A DNA stretch of 64,000 nt, taken from assembly GCA_017470735.1 (NCBI GenBank), contig JAFUYB010000050.1, forward strand, positions 35,077-99,076, given 5' to 3'. Both the position numbers and the translations under genes were made by a program. Positions 18,720-27,947 of the stretch are shown here, piece after piece. Every line of letters starts with the position of its first letter. Within the stretch, counting starts at the first letter, position 1. Under the pieces are notes generated by a model. It did no database searches, was not told the origin of the DNA, and saw nothing but the letters and a program-made list of their open reading frames with translations. This DNA is from Lachnospiraceae bacterium. Its GTDB lineage: Bacteria; Bacillota; Clostridia; Lachnospirales; Lachnospiraceae.

Positions 18720-19403
18720 ATGAAAAAAGCAATACTGGCAACGAAGCTGGGCATGACCCAGGTATTCGACGAGGACGGCACGCTCGTACCGGTGACAGTC
18801 CTCGAAGCGGGTCCCTGCGTTGTCACCCAGATCAAGACAATCGAGAATGACGGCTACGAAGCGATCCAGGTCGGCTTCGGCACCAAGCCTGTCATGGTCA
18901 AGAGCAAAGATGCCGCAGGCCGCAAGACCGTGGCACACCGCCACGGCGTCAACAAGCCGCTGAAAGGCCACTTCGACAAGGCTGGCGTTGAGCCGAAGCG
19001 TTACCTGCGTGAGTTCCGCCTGGAGAACTGCAGCGAGTTCGAGCTGGCACAGGAGATCAAGGCAGACATTTTTGAGAGCGGCGACAAAGTCGACGCGACA
19101 GCGATCTCCAAGGGAAAAGGTTTCCAGGGCGCGATCAAGAGACACGGACAGCACAGAGGACCTATGGCGCACGGTTCCAAGTTCCACCGCCATCAGGGTT
19201 CCAACGGCTCCTGCTCCACGCCTAGCCGCGTGTTCAAGGGCAAGGGCATGCCGGGACAGATGGGCGCGGTACGCGTGACCATCCAGAATCTCTCCGTGGT
19301 ACGGGTTGACGCGGACAAGAACCTGCTCCTGATCAAAGGAGCCGTACCGGGACCGAAGAAGTCTCTGGTGACGATCAAAGAGAGCGTCAAGAAAAGCAAG
19401 TAA
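18720..19403 (+). CDS. rplC: 50S ribosomal protein L3
   Basis: 227 residues. L3 is an early-assembly protein that binds 23S rRNA near the peptidyl transferase centre. Recognised by [17 protein letters not shown] at the start and the conserved loop [32 protein letters not shown], whose glutamine is the methylated residue in some bacteria. AAAGGAGG precedes the start. It is second in the S10 operon, as in other Firmicutes. Confidence 0.98.
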   Translation: MKKAILATKLGMTQVFDEDGTLVPVTVLEAGPCVVTQIKTIENDGYEAIQVGFGTKPVMVKSKDAAGRKTVAHRHGVNKPLKGHFDKAGVEPKRYLREFRLENCSEFELAQEIKADIFESGDKVDATAISKGKGFQGAIKRHGQHRGPMAHGSKFHRHQGSNGSCSTPSRVFKGKGMPGQMGAVRVTIQNLSVVRVDADKNLLLIKGAVPGPKKSLVTIKESVKKSK

Positions 19404-19435
19404 ACGGTAGAGGATGGAATGTTAGGAGGTAAACA

Positions 19436-20056
19436 ATGGCTCAGGTAGCTGTATATGATATGAGCGGCAAAGAGGTCGGCAAGGTCGATCTGTCAGACGC
19501 CATTTTCAATGTAGAGGTCAATGAACACCTGCTTCACAAAGCGGTGACGACCCAGCTGGCAAATTCCCGCCAGGGCACGCAGAAAGCAAAGACGCGCTCC
19601 GAGGTACGCGGCGGCGGCAAGAAGCCGTGGCGCCAGAAGGGTACCGGACATGCGCGGCAGGGATCGACCCGTGCTCCGCAGTGGACGGGCGGCGGCGTTG
19701 TATTCGCCCCGGTGCCGAGGGATTATTCCCAAAAGATGAATAAAAAAGAAAAGCGTGCGGCATTAAAGTCCGCGCTGACTTCCAGGGTACAGGATGAGAA
19801 GCTGATCATCCTTGACAGCCTGAAGTTTGACGAGATCAAGACAAAGAAGTTCGTTGAGGTAATGAAGAATCTCAATATCGACAAGGCGCTGGTCGTTCTG
19901 AATGACCATGACGACAATGTGATCATGAGCGCGCGGAATGTGCCGAAGGTCAAGACGGCGCAGACCAACGAGCTGAATGTCTTCGATGTACTGAAGTATC
20001 AGACGGTGGTACTCACCAGAGACGCTTTGAACACGGTAGAGGAGGTGTATGCATAA
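19436..20056 (+). CDS. rplD: 50S ribosomal protein L4
   Basis: 206 residues. L4 lines the peptide exit tunnel through an extended loop, seen here as the basic segment TRSEVRGGGKKPWRQKGTGHARQGSTRAPQW. In enterobacteria L4 also represses its own operon; whether it acts on the leader found here is unknown. Its stop overlaps the rplW start by one base (TAATG), pointing to translational coupling. Confidence 0.98.
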   Translation: MAQVAVYDMSGKEVGKVDLSDAIFNVEVNEHLLHKAVTTQLANSRQGTQKAKTRSEVRGGGKKPWRQKGTGHARQGSTRAPQWTGGGVVFAPVPRDYSQKMNKKEKRAALKSALTSRVQDEKLIILDSLKFDEIKTKKFVEVMKNLNIDKALVVLNDHDDNVIMSARNVPKVKTAQTNELNVFDVLKYQTVVLTRDALNTVEEVYA

Positions 20057-20355
20057 TGGCTAGGATCATGTATTACGATGTCATCTTAAAGCCGGTCATT
20101 ACCGAGAAGAGCATGACACAGATGGCGGAACGCAAGTACACCTTCCTTGTTCATCCGGAAGCAAACAAGCAGATGATCAAAGAAGCCGTGGAAAAGATGT
20201 TCGAGGGCACGACGGTTGAGAATGTCCGCACGATGAACCAGCAGGGCAAGAAGCGCCGCAGAGGCATGATCGTCGGACGGACGGCAAAGACGAAAAAAGC
20301 AATCGTGCAGTTGACGGAAGATTCCAAAGAGATTGAGATCTTCGCAGGACTCTGA
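20056..20355 (+). CDS. rplW: 50S ribosomal protein L23
   Basis: 99 residues. L23 sits at the tunnel exit and docks trigger factor and the signal recognition particle. Family features are the N-terminal DVILKPVITEKSM and the C-terminal loop with KRRRGMIVGRTAKTKKAIVQL. The ATG overlaps the last base of the rplD stop. rplB follows after 30 bases with its own AAAGGAGA site. Confidence 0.98.
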   Translation: MARIMYYDVILKPVITEKSMTQMAERKYTFLVHPEANKQMIKEAVEKMFEGTTVENVRTMNQQGKKRRRGMIVGRTAKTKKAIVQLTEDSKEIEIFAGL

Positions 20356-20385
20356 TTTTCGTCTGACTGAAAGGAGACACCAACA

Positions 20386-21228
20386 ATGGGAATTAAGACA
20401 TATAAACCATATACTCCGAGCCGCCGGAACATGACGGGTTCCGATTTCTCGGAGATTACGAAAAAGACGCCTGAGAAATCGCTCTTAAAGCCGCTGAAGA
20501 AGCACTCCGGCCGCAACAACCAGGGCCGCATCACGGTAAGGCACCGCGGCGGCGGCGAGCGCAGGCATTACCGCATGATCGACTTCAAGCGGACAAAGGA
20601 CGGGATTCCGGCAAAGGTTGTCGGCATCGAGTACGATCCGAACCGCACAGCAAATATCGCGCTTTTGGCATATGCGGATGGCGAGAAGCGTTACATCCTC
20701 GCGCCGGAAGGTCTGACGGACGGCATGACCGTGATGAGCGGACCGGAAGCGGAAATCCGCGTCGGCAACTGCCTGCCGCTGGAGAATATTCCGGTCGGTA
20801 CACAGGTGCACAACATCGAGCTGCATCCCGGCAAGGGCGGACAGATGGTCCGTGCCGCGGGCAACAGCGCACAGCTGATGGCAAAGGAAGGCAAGTACGC
20901 GACACTGCGTCTGCCGTCCGGCGAGATGAGAATGGTTCCGATCATCTGCCGCGCGACGGTCGGGCGGCTCGGCAATGCCGACCACAACCTGATCAAGATC
21001 GGTAAGGCAGGACGGAAGCGCCACATGGGCATCCGCCCGACGGTCCGTGGTTCCGCGATGAACCCGAATGACCATCCGCACGGCGGTGGTGAGGGCAAGG
21101 CGCCGATCGGACGCCCGGGTCCCTGCACGCCGTGGGGTAAGCCGGCACTGGGTCTGAAGACCCGCAAGAAGCACAAGCAGTCGAACAAGCTGATCGTTCG
21201 CCGTCGCGACGGTCGCGGTCTGAAGTGA
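20386..21228 (+). CDS. rplB: 50S ribosomal protein L2
   Basis: 280 residues. L2 helps join the subunits and supports peptidyl transfer. Clear signatures: [16 protein letters not shown] at the start, the OB and SH3 regions ([17 protein letters not shown]), and the conserved C-terminal [21 protein letters not shown] containing the functional histidine. The extreme C-terminus is strongly basic. rpsS starts 20 bases after the stop. Confidence 0.98.
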   Translation: MGIKTYKPYTPSRRNMTGSDFSEITKKTPEKSLLKPLKKHSGRNNQGRITVRHRGGGERRHYRMIDFKRTKDGIPAKVVGIEYDPNRTANIALLAYADGEKRYILAPEGLTDGMTVMSGPEAEIRVGNCLPLENIPVGTQVHNIELHPGKGGQMVRAAGNSAQLMAKEGKYATLRLPSGEMRMVPIICRATVGRLGNADHNLIKIGKAGRKRHMGIRPTVRGSAMNPNDHPHGGGEGKAPIGRPGPCTPWGKPALGLKTRKKHKQSNKLIVRRRDGRGLK

Positions 21229-21247
21229 TAAAGGAGGTAAGAGTTCT

Positions 21248-21529
21248 ATGGGTCGTTCATTAAAAAAAGGTCCGTTCGCGGACGCAAGCTTGCTGAAGAA
21301 GGTTGACGCGGTAAACGCTTCCGGTGACAAGACGGTCATCCGGACATGGTCACGCCGTTCCACGATCTTCCCGCAGTTCGTCGGTCTGACGATCGCCGTA
21401 CATGACGGACGCAAGCATGTACCCGTATATATCACGGAAGACATGGTAGGACATAAGCTCGGTGAGTTCGTCCAGACGCGGACATACCGCGGTCACAGCA
21501 AGGACGACAGGAAATCCGGCGTTCGCTGA
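21248..21529 (+). CDS. rpsS: 30S ribosomal protein S19
   Basis: 93 residues. S19 binds the 30S head with S13 and contacts the A-site finger. Recognised by [42 protein letters not shown] and [24 protein letters not shown] precedes the ATG. The order L2-S19-L22-S3 is the standard one. Confidence 0.98.
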   Translation: MGRSLKKGPFADASLLKKVDAVNASGDKTVIRTWSRRSTIFPQFVGLTIAVHDGRKHVPVYITEDMVGHKLGEFVQTRTYRGHSKDDRKSGVR

Positions 21530-21563
21530 CCCCGGGCTGTTATGAGCAAGAAAGGAGACAACA

Positions 21564-21962
21564 ATGTCTAAAGGACATAGAAGTCAGATAAAGCGTGAAA
21601 GAAACGAGACCAACAGAGACACGCGTCCGTCCGCAAAGCTGTCTTACGCGCGGGTATCGACGACAAAGGCGGCGTTCGTATTGGATGCGATCCGCGGCAA
21701 GGATGTGACGGAAGCCGAGGCGCTGCTTATGTACAGCCCCCGCTATGCGTCAGAGCTGATCTTAAAGCTGCTGCGGTCCGCGATCGCCAATGCGGAAAAC
21801 AACGACGGATTGGACAGGGCAAACCTCTACATTGCGGAGTGCTATGCCAACAAAGGTCCGACGATGAAGCGTATCCGCCCCCGTGCGCAAGGACGGGCAT
21901 ACCGGATTGAGAAGCGCACGAGCCACATTACGATTGTATTAGATGAGAAAGCGGGAAAATAA
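21564..21962 (+). CDS. rplV: 50S ribosomal protein L22
   Basis: 132 residues. L22 shapes the exit tunnel through a beta-hairpin, here with KRIRPRAQGRAYRIEKRTSHI. The globular part shows KAAFVLDAIRGKDVTEAEALL. The N-terminus is about 15 residues longer than the common bacterial form (MSKGHRSQIKRERNETNRDT), with many charged residues. AAAGGAGA lies shortly upstream, supporting this start. Confidence 0.97.
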   Translation: MSKGHRSQIKRERNETNRDTRPSAKLSYARVSTTKAAFVLDAIRGKDVTEAEALLMYSPRYASELILKLLRSAIANAENNDGLDRANLYIAECYANKGPTMKRIRPRAQGRAYRIEKRTSHITIVLDEKAGK

Positions 21963-21973
21963 GGAGGCAATGA

Positions 21974-22681
21974 ATGGGACAGAAAGTTAATCCCCACGGT
22001 TTACGGGTAGGCATTATCAAGGACTGGGATTCGAGATGGTATGCGGATGACGCGCATTTCGCGGATTATCTGATCGAAGACCACGAGATCCGTTCCTTTT
22101 TAAAGAAAAAGCTGTATGCGTCGGGCATTTCCAAGATTGAGATCGAGCGGGCAAGCGACCGCGTCAAGATCATCGTGTTCACCGCGAAGCCGGGTATCGT
22201 GATCGGCAAGGGCGGTGCGGAGATCGAGCGCATCCGCGGCGAAGTCCAGAAGCTGACCGACAAGAAGCTGTCGATCGACATCAAAGAGGTGAAGCGTCCG
22301 GATCGTGACGCGCAGCTCGTTGCAGAGAATATTGCTCAGCAGTTGGAGAACCGTATCTCATTCCGCCGTGCGATGAAGTCCTGCATGAGCCGCAGCATGA
22401 AGACCGGCATTCAGGGCATCAAGACAAGCTGTGCCGGCCGTCTGGGCGGCGCGGATATGGCGCGTACCGAGACTTACAACGAAGGTACGATCCCGCTGCA
22501 GACGCTGCGCGCGGACATCGATTACGGTTTCGCCGAAGCAGACACGACCTACGGCAAGATCGGCGTAAAGGTATGGATATATAAGGGCGAGGTACTGCCC
22601 TCCAAGAAGAGGACCGGCGGAAGCGTAAATCGCGCGTCGCGCCAGGGCAAGAAGGAGGCGAACGCAAATGTTAATTCCTAA
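21974..22681 (+). CDS. rpsC: 30S ribosomal protein S3
   Basis: 235 residues. S3 is at the mRNA entry site and has helicase activity with S4 and S5. Visible: [23 protein letters not shown], the KH domain with [15 protein letters not shown], and the C-terminal [13 protein letters not shown]. The final ~25 residues are basic ([19 protein letters not shown]). It overlaps rplP by 14 bases; the L16 ribosome-binding site lies inside the S3 coding sequence. Confidence 0.98.
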   Translation: MGQKVNPHGLRVGIIKDWDSRWYADDAHFADYLIEDHEIRSFLKKKLYASGISKIEIERASDRVKIIVFTAKPGIVIGKGGAEIERIRGEVQKLTDKKLSIDIKEVKRPDRDAQLVAENIAQQLENRISFRRAMKSCMSRSMKTGIQGIKTSCAGRLGGADMARTETYNEGTIPLQTLRADIDYGFAEADTTYGKIGVKVWIYKGEVLPSKKRTGGSVNRASRQGKKEANANVNS

Positions 22682-23096
22682 GAGAGTCAAGCACCGCAAG
22701 CAGTTCCGTGGCAGAATGCGCGGAAAGGCATTGCGCGGCAATAAGATTACCAACGGCGAATACGGCATTGTGGCTTTGGAGCCGTGCTGGATCCGTTCCA
22801 ACCAGATCGAGGCAGCCCGTATTGCCATGACGCGTCACGCAAAGCGCGGCGGCAAGGTATGGATCAAGATTTTCCCGGACAAGCCGGTGACGGCAAAGCC
22901 TGCCGAGACCCGAATGGGTTCCGGAAAAGGTGCGCTGGATTACTGGGTGGCAGTTGTCAAGCCGGGACGCGTCCTTTTTGAGATCGCGGGTATCCCTGAG
23001 GAAGTGGCGAGAGAAGCGCTGCGGCTGGCGACACACAAGCTCCCGTGCCGATGCAAGGTGGTTTCGCGCGCGGATTTAGAAGGCGGTGAAGCATAA
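22668..23096 (+). CDS. rplP: 50S ribosomal protein L16
   Basis: 142 residues. L16 organises the aminoacyl-tRNA site of the 50S subunit. Recognised by [48 protein letters not shown] and VLFEIAGI. The start overlaps rpsC, with AAGGAGGCG upstream, and its stop overlaps the rpmC ATG by one base (TAATG). Both overlaps imply coupled translation of S3-L16-L29. Confidence 0.98.
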   Translation: MLIPKRVKHRKQFRGRMRGKALRGNKITNGEYGIVALEPCWIRSNQIEAARIAMTRHAKRGGKVWIKIFPDKPVTAKPAETRMGSGKGALDYWVAVVKPGRVLFEIAGIPEEVAREALRLATHKLPCRCKVVSRADLEGGEA

Positions 23097-23299
23097 TGAA
23101 AAAGACGACATATTTGGAGGATCTGCGGGGCAATTCCGTAGAGGAGCTGAATCAGCAGCTTGTAGACGCAAAAAAGGAACTGTTTAATCTGCGCTTCCAG
23201 AATGCGACCAATCAGCTTGAGAACACGGCACGCATCCGTGAGGTACGCAAAAACATCGCGCGGATCCAGACTGTGATCACGCAGACTAGTCGAGCTTAA
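23096..23299 (+). CDS. rpmC: 50S ribosomal protein L29
   Basis: 67 residues, the normal length. L29 is a two-helix protein near the tunnel exit beside L23. Recognised by [27 protein letters not shown] and the arginine-rich [16 protein letters not shown]. The ATG shares a base with the rplP stop. rpsQ follows after a 52-base gap. Confidence 0.97.
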   Translation: MKKTTYLEDLRGNSVEELNQQLVDAKKELFNLRFQNATNQLENTARIREVRKNIARIQTVITQTSRA

Positions 23300-23351
23300 T
23301 GGATATATCATTAGCGAGGCTTAGAGATCAGATAAAGAAAGGAGCAAGGAT

Positions 23352-23609
23352 TTGGCAGAGAGAAATCTGAGAAAAACACGAGTCGGCATCGTTACGAGCG
23401 ACAAGATGGACAAGACCATTACGGTTGCGGTTCGTGACAATGTGCGTCACCCGTTGTACAAGAAGATCGTAAAGCGTACTTACAAGTTGAAGGCGCATGA
23501 CGAGCAGAATGATGCGCATATCGGAGATACCGTGCGCGTGATGGAGACGAGACCCCTTTCCAAGACAAAGAGATGGCGGCTTGTCGAGGTAATGGAAAGA
23601 GCCAAGTAA
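23352..23609 (+). CDS. rpsQ: 30S ribosomal protein S17 (TTG start)
   Basis: 85 residues. S17 is an early-assembly OB-fold protein. Recognised by [21 protein letters not shown] and [24 protein letters not shown]. The start is TTG: AAAGGAGC lies ~10 bases upstream and no ATG fits the homologous N-terminus ([11 protein letters not shown]). Confidence 0.97.
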   Translation: MAERNLRKTRVGIVTSDKMDKTITVAVRDNVRHPLYKKIVKRTYKLKAHDEQNDAHIGDTVRVMETRPLSKTKRWRLVEVMERAK

Positions 23610-23630
23610 GGCATCGAAGGGAGTGAAAAA

Positions 23631-23999
23631 ATGGTACAGCAGGAAAGCAGACTGCGTGTAGCCGACAATACGGGAGCAAAGGAAATCCTGTGCATCCGCG
23701 TGATGGGCGGTTCCACGAGAAGATATGCGGGTATCGGAGATATTATTACCGCTACGGTCAAAGATGCAACACCCGGCGGCGTGGTAAAGAAGGGCGATGT
23801 CGTAAAAGCTGTTGTCGTCCGCACGAAAAAGGGCGTTCGCCGCAAGGACGGTTCTTACATCAAGTTCGATGAGAACGCGGCAGTGATCATCAAGGATGAC
23901 ATGACTCCGCGCGGTACGCGTATTTTCGGACCGGTGGCAAGAGAGCTTCGCGAGAAGCATTTCATGAAGATCGTATCGTTGGCTCCGGAAGTATTATAA
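23631..23999 (+). CDS. rplN: 50S ribosomal protein L14
   Basis: 122 residues, exact family length. L14 lies at the subunit interface and binds RsfS during silencing. Recognised by [35 protein letters not shown] and the C-terminal [23 protein letters not shown]. It is preceded by GAAGGGAGTG. rplX follows after 33 bases. Confidence 0.98.
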   Translation: MVQQESRLRVADNTGAKEILCIRVMGGSTRRYAGIGDIITATVKDATPGGVVKKGDVVKAVVVRTKKGVRRKDGSYIKFDENAAVIIKDDMTPRGTRIFGPVARELREKHFMKIVSLAPEVL

Positions 24000-24032
24000 G
24001 CCGGCGCTGCGGATTGTTTGTAGGAGGATGCA

Positions 24033-24344
24033 ATGGCAACGATGAAGATAAAAAAGGGCGATATGGTCCGCGTCATATCGGGCAGCGATAAGGACAACGA
24101 GGGCAAGGTTATCGCCGTTGACCGCAAGAAGAACAGGGTCTATGTAGAAGGCGTTCATCTGATCAAAAAGCACATGAAGCCGAGTATGGCGAATCAGACG
24201 GGCGGAATCGTCGAGCAGGAAGGACCGATCGACATTTCCAATGTGATGCTTCTCGTTGATGGACAGACCACGAGAGTCGGCTTTAAAATGGAGGGCGACA
24301 AGAAGGTTCGTTATGCCAAGAAGACCGGCAAGGTCATCGATTAG
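24033..24344 (+). CDS. rplX: 50S ribosomal protein L24
   Basis: 103 residues. L24 is a KOW-domain assembly initiator. Recognised by [25 protein letters not shown] and [34 protein letters not shown] lies before the ATG. It terminates with TAG, one of several core genes here that do, which argues against general TAG reassignment in this genome. Confidence 0.98.
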   Translation: MATMKIKKGDMVRVISGSDKDNEGKVIAVDRKKNRVYVEGVHLIKKHMKPSMANQTGGIVEQEGPIDISNVMLLVDGQTTRVGFKMEGDKKVRYAKKTGKVID

Positions 24345-24358
24345 GGAGGAGCGATACG

Positions 24359-24898
24359 ATGAGCAGACTGAGAGAAGAATACGACAACAAGATCAAGTCG
24401 GCGATGATGGAGAAGTTCGGCTACAAGAATATCATGCAGGTGCCGAAGCTGGAAAAGATCGTCGTCAATATGGGTGTCGGTGAGGCAAAAGAGAATCAGA
24501 AGATTCTCGAATCCGCGCAGAAGGACATGGAGACGATCACCGGTCAGAAGTCGATCGTGACCAAGGCGAGAAAGTCCGTCGCGAATTTCAAGATCCGTGA
24601 AGGCATGGCGATTGGCTGCAAGACGACGCTTCGCGGTGAGAAAATGTACGAATTCCTTGACCGGCTTGTCAATCTGGCACTGCCCCGAGTCCGTGACTTC
24701 CGCGGCGTGAATCCGAATTCATTTGACGGGCGCGGCAATTATGCACTCGGTATCAAGGAACAGATCATTTTCCCTGAGATCGAGTATGACAAGGTAGACG
24801 CCGTCCGGGGCATGGATATCATCTGTGTGACGACAGCGCATACGGACGAGGAGGCGCGCGAGCTTCTGAGACTGTTTGGTATGCCGTTTGCTAAATGA
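24359..24898 (+). CDS. rplE: 50S ribosomal protein L5
   Basis: 179 residues, family length. L5 binds 5S rRNA and forms part of the central protuberance. Recognised by [22 protein letters not shown], the [25 protein letters not shown] segment and [38 protein letters not shown] precedes the ATG. Confidence 0.98.
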   Translation: MSRLREEYDNKIKSAMMEKFGYKNIMQVPKLEKIVVNMGVGEAKENQKILESAQKDMETITGQKSIVTKARKSVANFKIREGMAIGCKTTLRGEKMYEFLDRLVNLALPRVRDFRGVNPNSFDGRGNYALGIKEQIIFPEIEYDKVDAVRGMDIICVTTAHTDEEARELLRLFGMPFAK

Positions 24899-24915
24899 TT
24901 TAGGAGGATATAAAA

Positions 24916-25101
24916 ATGGCAAAGAAAGCAATGAAAGTAAAACAGCAGCGCAAGCAGAAGTTTTCGACGAGGGAATATACCCGCTGCCGGATCTGCGGCA
25001 GACCGCACGCATATCTTCGTAAGTACGGCGTTTGCAGGGTTTGCTTCCGTGAGCTTGCTTACAAGGGCGAGATTCCGGGAGTGAAAAAGGCAAGTTGGTG
25101 A
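24916..25101 (+). CDS. rpsZ: 30S ribosomal protein S14, zinc-binding type
   Basis: 61 residues, the short zinc-binding form. The four cysteines are seen as [10 protein letters not shown] and CRVCF (CX2C-X12-CX2C). S14 helps assemble the 30S head. Bacteria with this form often carry a longer zinc-free copy elsewhere under zinc control; none is in this window. GGAGG precedes the ATG. Confidence 0.97.
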   Translation: MAKKAMKVKQQRKQKFSTREYTRCRICGRPHAYLRKYGVCRVCFRELAYKGEIPGVKKASW

Positions 25102-25148
25102 GTGCAGGCTGAACGGCAGACAGTAATATATATTAGGAGGATTTCAAC

Positions 25149-25550
25149 ATGACAATGAGTGATCCGATTGCAGATATGCTTACGAGGATTCGGAATGCCA
25201 ATACTGCAAAGCATGATACAGTAGATATCCCTCTTTCCAAGATAAAGGTCGCGATTGCAGACATTTTGGTGGATGAGGGTTACATTACCAAGTACGACAT
25301 CGTTGACGCGGGCAATTTCAAAAACATCCATGTGACGATGAAGTACGCAGGTGAGAAAAAGGAAAAGATCATCACCGGAATCAAGAGGATTTCCAAGCCG
25401 GGTCTGCGGATCTACGCGGGCAAGGACGAGGTGCCGTCGGTACTTGGCGGACTCGGAATTGCGATCCTGTCGACCAACAAGGGCATCATTACGGACAAGC
25501 AGGCCCGCAAGGAGCAGGTCGGCGGTGAAGTTTTAGCATTTGTCTGGTAG
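25149..25550 (+). CDS. rpsH: 30S ribosomal protein S8
   Basis: 133 residues. S8 binds helix 21 of 16S rRNA early in assembly and in enterobacteria represses the spc operon. Recognised by [21 protein letters not shown] and [38 protein letters not shown] lies shortly upstream. It ends with TAG. Confidence 0.98.
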   Translation: MTMSDPIADMLTRIRNANTAKHDTVDIPLSKIKVAIADILVDEGYITKYDIVDAGNFKNIHVTMKYAGEKKEKIITGIKRISKPGLRIYAGKDEVPSVLGGLGIAILSTNKGIITDKQARKEQVGGEVLAFVW

Positions 25551-25595
25551 ACGACGAACATCAGATCATAAAATATTTTAGGAGGTACGGGCATC

Positions 25596-26135
25596 ATGTC
25601 ACGAGTAGGAAGAATGCCAATCGCGGTACCTGCCGGTGTTACGGTGGATATTGCAGAAAATAATCATGTGACGGTAAAAGGTCCCAAGGGGACTTTGGAA
25701 AAGACTCTCCCGAAGGAGATGGAGATCGTACATGAGGGAGAGACCATTCAGGTCAACAGACCGAATGATTTGAAGAAGATGAAATCCCTGCATGGGCTGA
25801 CCAGGAGCCTTTTGGCCAACATGGTCACCGGTGTGACGGACGGATACGAAAAGAAGCTGGAAGTCAACGGCGTCGGTTTCCGTGCGGCAAAGCAGGGCAA
25901 GAAGCTGGTATTGAACCTCGGTTTTTCCCATCCGGTAGAAATGGAAGACCCGGAAGGCATCGAGACAAAGGTAGAAGGCAACAACATTACCGTGTCCGGC
26001 ATCGACAAGGAAAAGGTCGGACAGTTTGCGGCAGAGATCCGCGACAAGAAGCGTCCTGAGCCTTACAAGGGCAAGGGCATCAAGTACGCTGACGAAGTGA
26101 TCCGCCGGAAGGTCGGTAAGGCTGGTAAGAAATAA
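25596..26135 (+). CDS. rplF: 50S ribosomal protein L6
   Basis: 179 residues. L6 consists of two related domains near the factor-binding site. Recognised by [43 protein letters not shown] and [18 protein letters not shown] [24 protein letters not shown]. It is followed by an unusually long 150-base gap containing a strong hairpin, unlike the tight spacing elsewhere in the operon. Confidence 0.98.
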   Translation: MSRVGRMPIAVPAGVTVDIAENNHVTVKGPKGTLEKTLPKEMEIVHEGETIQVNRPNDLKKMKSLHGLTRSLLANMVTGVTDGYEKKLEVNGVGFRAAKQGKKLVLNLGFSHPVEMEDPEGIETKVEGNNITVSGIDKEKVGQFAAEIRDKKRPEPYKGKGIKYADEVIRRKVGKAGKK

Positions 26136-26187
26136 CGAACACTTAATGAAATCAAACAAAGTAAAGATTGAATTCAGTGTGAGTATT

Positions 26188-26248
26188 GTTCTGCGAGCGG
26201 CGCTCAACCTTAGATGAGATCAAAGGTTGAGCGGAAAGAGAGCAGAAC
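26188..26248 (+). promoter_or_regulatory. Two-tier hairpin in the rplF-rplR gap
   Basis: The inner stem is a perfect 11-bp pairing, CGCTCAACCTT (26201-26211) with AAGGTTGAGCG (26223-26233), around an 11-base loop. The outer stem is a perfect 7-bp pairing, GTTCTGC (26188-26194) with GCAGAAC (26242-26248). No T-run follows, so it is not a standard terminator. It could be an mRNA-processing, stabilising or protein-binding element ahead of rplR. Confidence 0.6.
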
Positions 26249-26285
26249 CTCCTTATAAATAGGGAAGGGAGAAAGTGAGGATTCT

Positions 26286-26654
26286 ATGATTAAGAAGAAA
26301 TCAAGAGCCGAAATTCGGGCAAAAAAGCATAAAAGAATGCGCTATACGCTTTCCGGCACGACTGAGAGACCGCGTCTTTCCGTATTCCGGAGCAACAAGC
26401 ATATGTATGCGCAGGTCATTGATGATACGGTCGGAAACACACTGGTCGCTGCTTCCACCGTGGAAGCTTCCGTAAAGAGTTCCGTGGACAAGACCAACGA
26501 CATGGAAGCTGCAAAGGCACTCGGCACAGAGATTGCGAAGCGCGCTTTGGATAAGGGCATCAAGTCGGTAGTCTTCGACAGAGGCGGCTTTATCTATGCC
26601 GGCAAGATTGCAGCTCTTGCTGACGCGGCAAGAGAAGCGGGACTGGATTTTTAA
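26286..26654 (+). CDS. rplR: 50S ribosomal protein L18
   Basis: 122 residues. L18 binds 5S rRNA with L5. Recognised by [33 protein letters not shown] and the C-terminal [26 protein letters not shown]. It is flanked on both sides by long structured gaps (150 and 102 bases), which is unusual within the spc operon. The ribosome-binding site GGGAGAAAGTGAGG is loosely spaced before the ATG. Confidence 0.98.
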   Translation: MIKKKSRAEIRAKKHKRMRYTLSGTTERPRLSVFRSNKHMYAQVIDDTVGNTLVAASTVEASVKSSVDKTNDMEAAKALGTEIAKRALDKGIKSVVFDRGGFIYAGKIAALADAAREAGLDF

Positions 26655-26659
26655 TGGAA

Positions 26660-26738
26660 GCCAAGTACTGTCCAACGAACGAAGTGAGTTGTTGACAGCA
26701 CTGGCATCCGACAGAGTAAGTCAGATAATAGCTGTCGG
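26660..26738 (+). promoter_or_regulatory. Two hairpins in the rplR-rpsE gap
   Basis: First, GCCAAGTACTGTC (26660-26672) pairs imperfectly with GACAGCACTGGC (26694-26705). Second, CCGACAG (26708-26714) pairs with CTGTCGG (26732-26738). The second hairpin lies just before the rpsE ribosome-binding site. Parts of this segment recur elsewhere in the window (see the repeat entries). Confidence 0.5.
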
Positions 26739-26750
26739 TATTAGAGGAGG
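26720..26750 (+). repeat. Dispersed repeat, copy A (rpsE leader)
   Basis: From 26720, 30 bases match 59682-59711 just after the CRISPR array with only two mismatches. In this copy the repeat ends in the functional rpsE ribosome-binding site AGAGGAGG. Confidence 0.7.
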
Positions 26751-26756
26751 AAAGGA

Positions 26757-27266
26757 ATGAAACGGACAATCATTGATACAAGCGATATGGAATTGAATGA
26801 AAATGTCGTAGCGATCAAGCGTGTTACCAAGGTCGTCAAGGGCGGCCGGAATATGCGTTTTACGGCACTCGTCGTCGTTGGTGACGGCAATGGCCATGTC
26901 GGCGCGGGTCTGGGCAAGGCAACAGAAATTCCGGAAGCGATCCGCAAGGGCAAGGAAGACGCGACCAAGAAGCTGATCACGGTGCGTCTGGACGAAAACC
27001 GCAGTATCACCCACGACATCACGGGCAAGCACACAGGCGCGTCAGTACTCCTGAAGCGTGCGCCGGAAGGTACCGGAATCATCGCGGGCGGTCCGGCACG
27101 AAGCGTCTGCGAGCTGGCAGGTATCCAGAATATCCGTACCAAGTCTCTGGGTTCTTCCAACAAGCAGAATGTCGTTCTGGCGACGATCGAGGCTCTGTCT
27201 CAGCTCAAGTCACCGGAGGATGTGGCAAGACTGCGCGGAAAGACGGTTGAGGAAATACTGGGTTAA
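26757..27266 (+). CDS. rpsE: 30S ribosomal protein S5
   Basis: 169 residues. S5 is at the mRNA entry channel and affects decoding accuracy. Recognised by [34 protein letters not shown] and the C-terminal [38 protein letters not shown] lies six bases upstream, inside a sequence that is repeated after the CRISPR array. rpmD starts 39 bases after the stop. Confidence 0.98.
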   Translation: MKRTIIDTSDMELNENVVAIKRVTKVVKGGRNMRFTALVVVGDGNGHVGAGLGKATEIPEAIRKGKEDATKKLITVRLDENRSITHDITGKHTGASVLLKRAPEGTGIIAGGPARSVCELAGIQNIRTKSLGSSNKQNVVLATIEALSQLKSPEDVARLRGKTVEEILG

Positions 27267-27305
27267 AGAGGAGCCGCTAAGTGCTCAATGCAGGAGGAAA
27301 AGAAA

Positions 27306-27491
27306 GTGGCAGACAAGAAATTACGAATTACATTGGTGAAATCCACGATCGGCGCCGTGCCCAAGAACAAAAAGACGGCAGAGGCGCTGGGCTTGCGCAA
27401 GATCGGCAAGACCGTGGAGATGCCGGACAACGACGCAGTTCGCGGCATGATCCAGAGAGTCAGACATTTGGTAAAAGTAGAAGAGATTTAA
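27306..27491 (+). CDS. rpmD: 50S ribosomal protein L30 (GTG start)
   Basis: 61 residues, family length. Recognised by LRITLVKSTIGAVPKNKKTAEALGL and DNDAVRGMIQRVRHLVKVEE. The GTG at 27306 is chosen over the in-frame ATG at 27288 because AGGAGG (27293-27298) would lie inside the longer reading frame and is spaced seven bases from the GTG. Confidence 0.96.
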   Translation: MADKKLRITLVKSTIGAVPKNKKTAEALGLRKIGKTVEMPDNDAVRGMIQRVRHLVKVEEI

Positions 27492-27506
27492 GGTTGGAGG
27501 TGCGTT

Positions 27507-27947
27507 ATGGATTTATCCAATTTAAGCCCGGCAGCGGGTTCCAAGCACGACAAGTTTCGCCGTGGCCGCGGACACGGATCCGGCAACGGCAAGACGGCAG
27601 GTAAAGGACACAAAGGACAGAGAGCGCGCTCAGGCAAGGCAAGACTTGGATTCGAGGGTGGTCAGATGCCGTTGTACCGCCGTATTCCGAAGCGCGGCTT
27701 CACAAACCGCAATACCAAGGATATCGTCGCGATCAATGTGTCGGAGCTGGAGCGCCGTTTCAACGACGGTGACGAGGTGACGGTTGAGAAGCTGATCGAG
27801 AGCGGTGCGATCAAAAACGCGCGTGACGGCGTCAAGATTTTGGGCAACGGAGAACTGACCAAGAAGCTGGATGTCAAGGTCAACGCATATAGTGCTTCCG
27901 CGAAAGAAAAGATTGAGGCACTCGGTGGAAAAGCTGAGGTGATCTGA
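27507..27947 (+). CDS. rplO: 50S ribosomal protein L15
   Basis: 146 residues. L15 is a late-assembly protein with a long basic N-terminal extension, here [28 protein letters not shown]. The C-terminal globular part has [32 protein letters not shown]. Its stop overlaps the secY ATG (TGATG), coupling the two. Confidence 0.98.
   Translation: MDLSNLSPAAGSKHDKFRRGRGHGSGNGKTAGKGHKGQRARSGKARLGFEGGQMPLYRRIPKRGFTNRNTKDIVAINVSELERRFNDGDEVTVEKLIESGAIKNARDGVKILGNGELTKKLDVKVNAYSASAKEKIEALGGKAEVI

Noticed and set aside
20485..21444. 319-codon minus-strand ORF opposite rplB and rpsS
   Set aside because: It is antisense to conserved ribosomal genes and is a GC-driven spurious frame.
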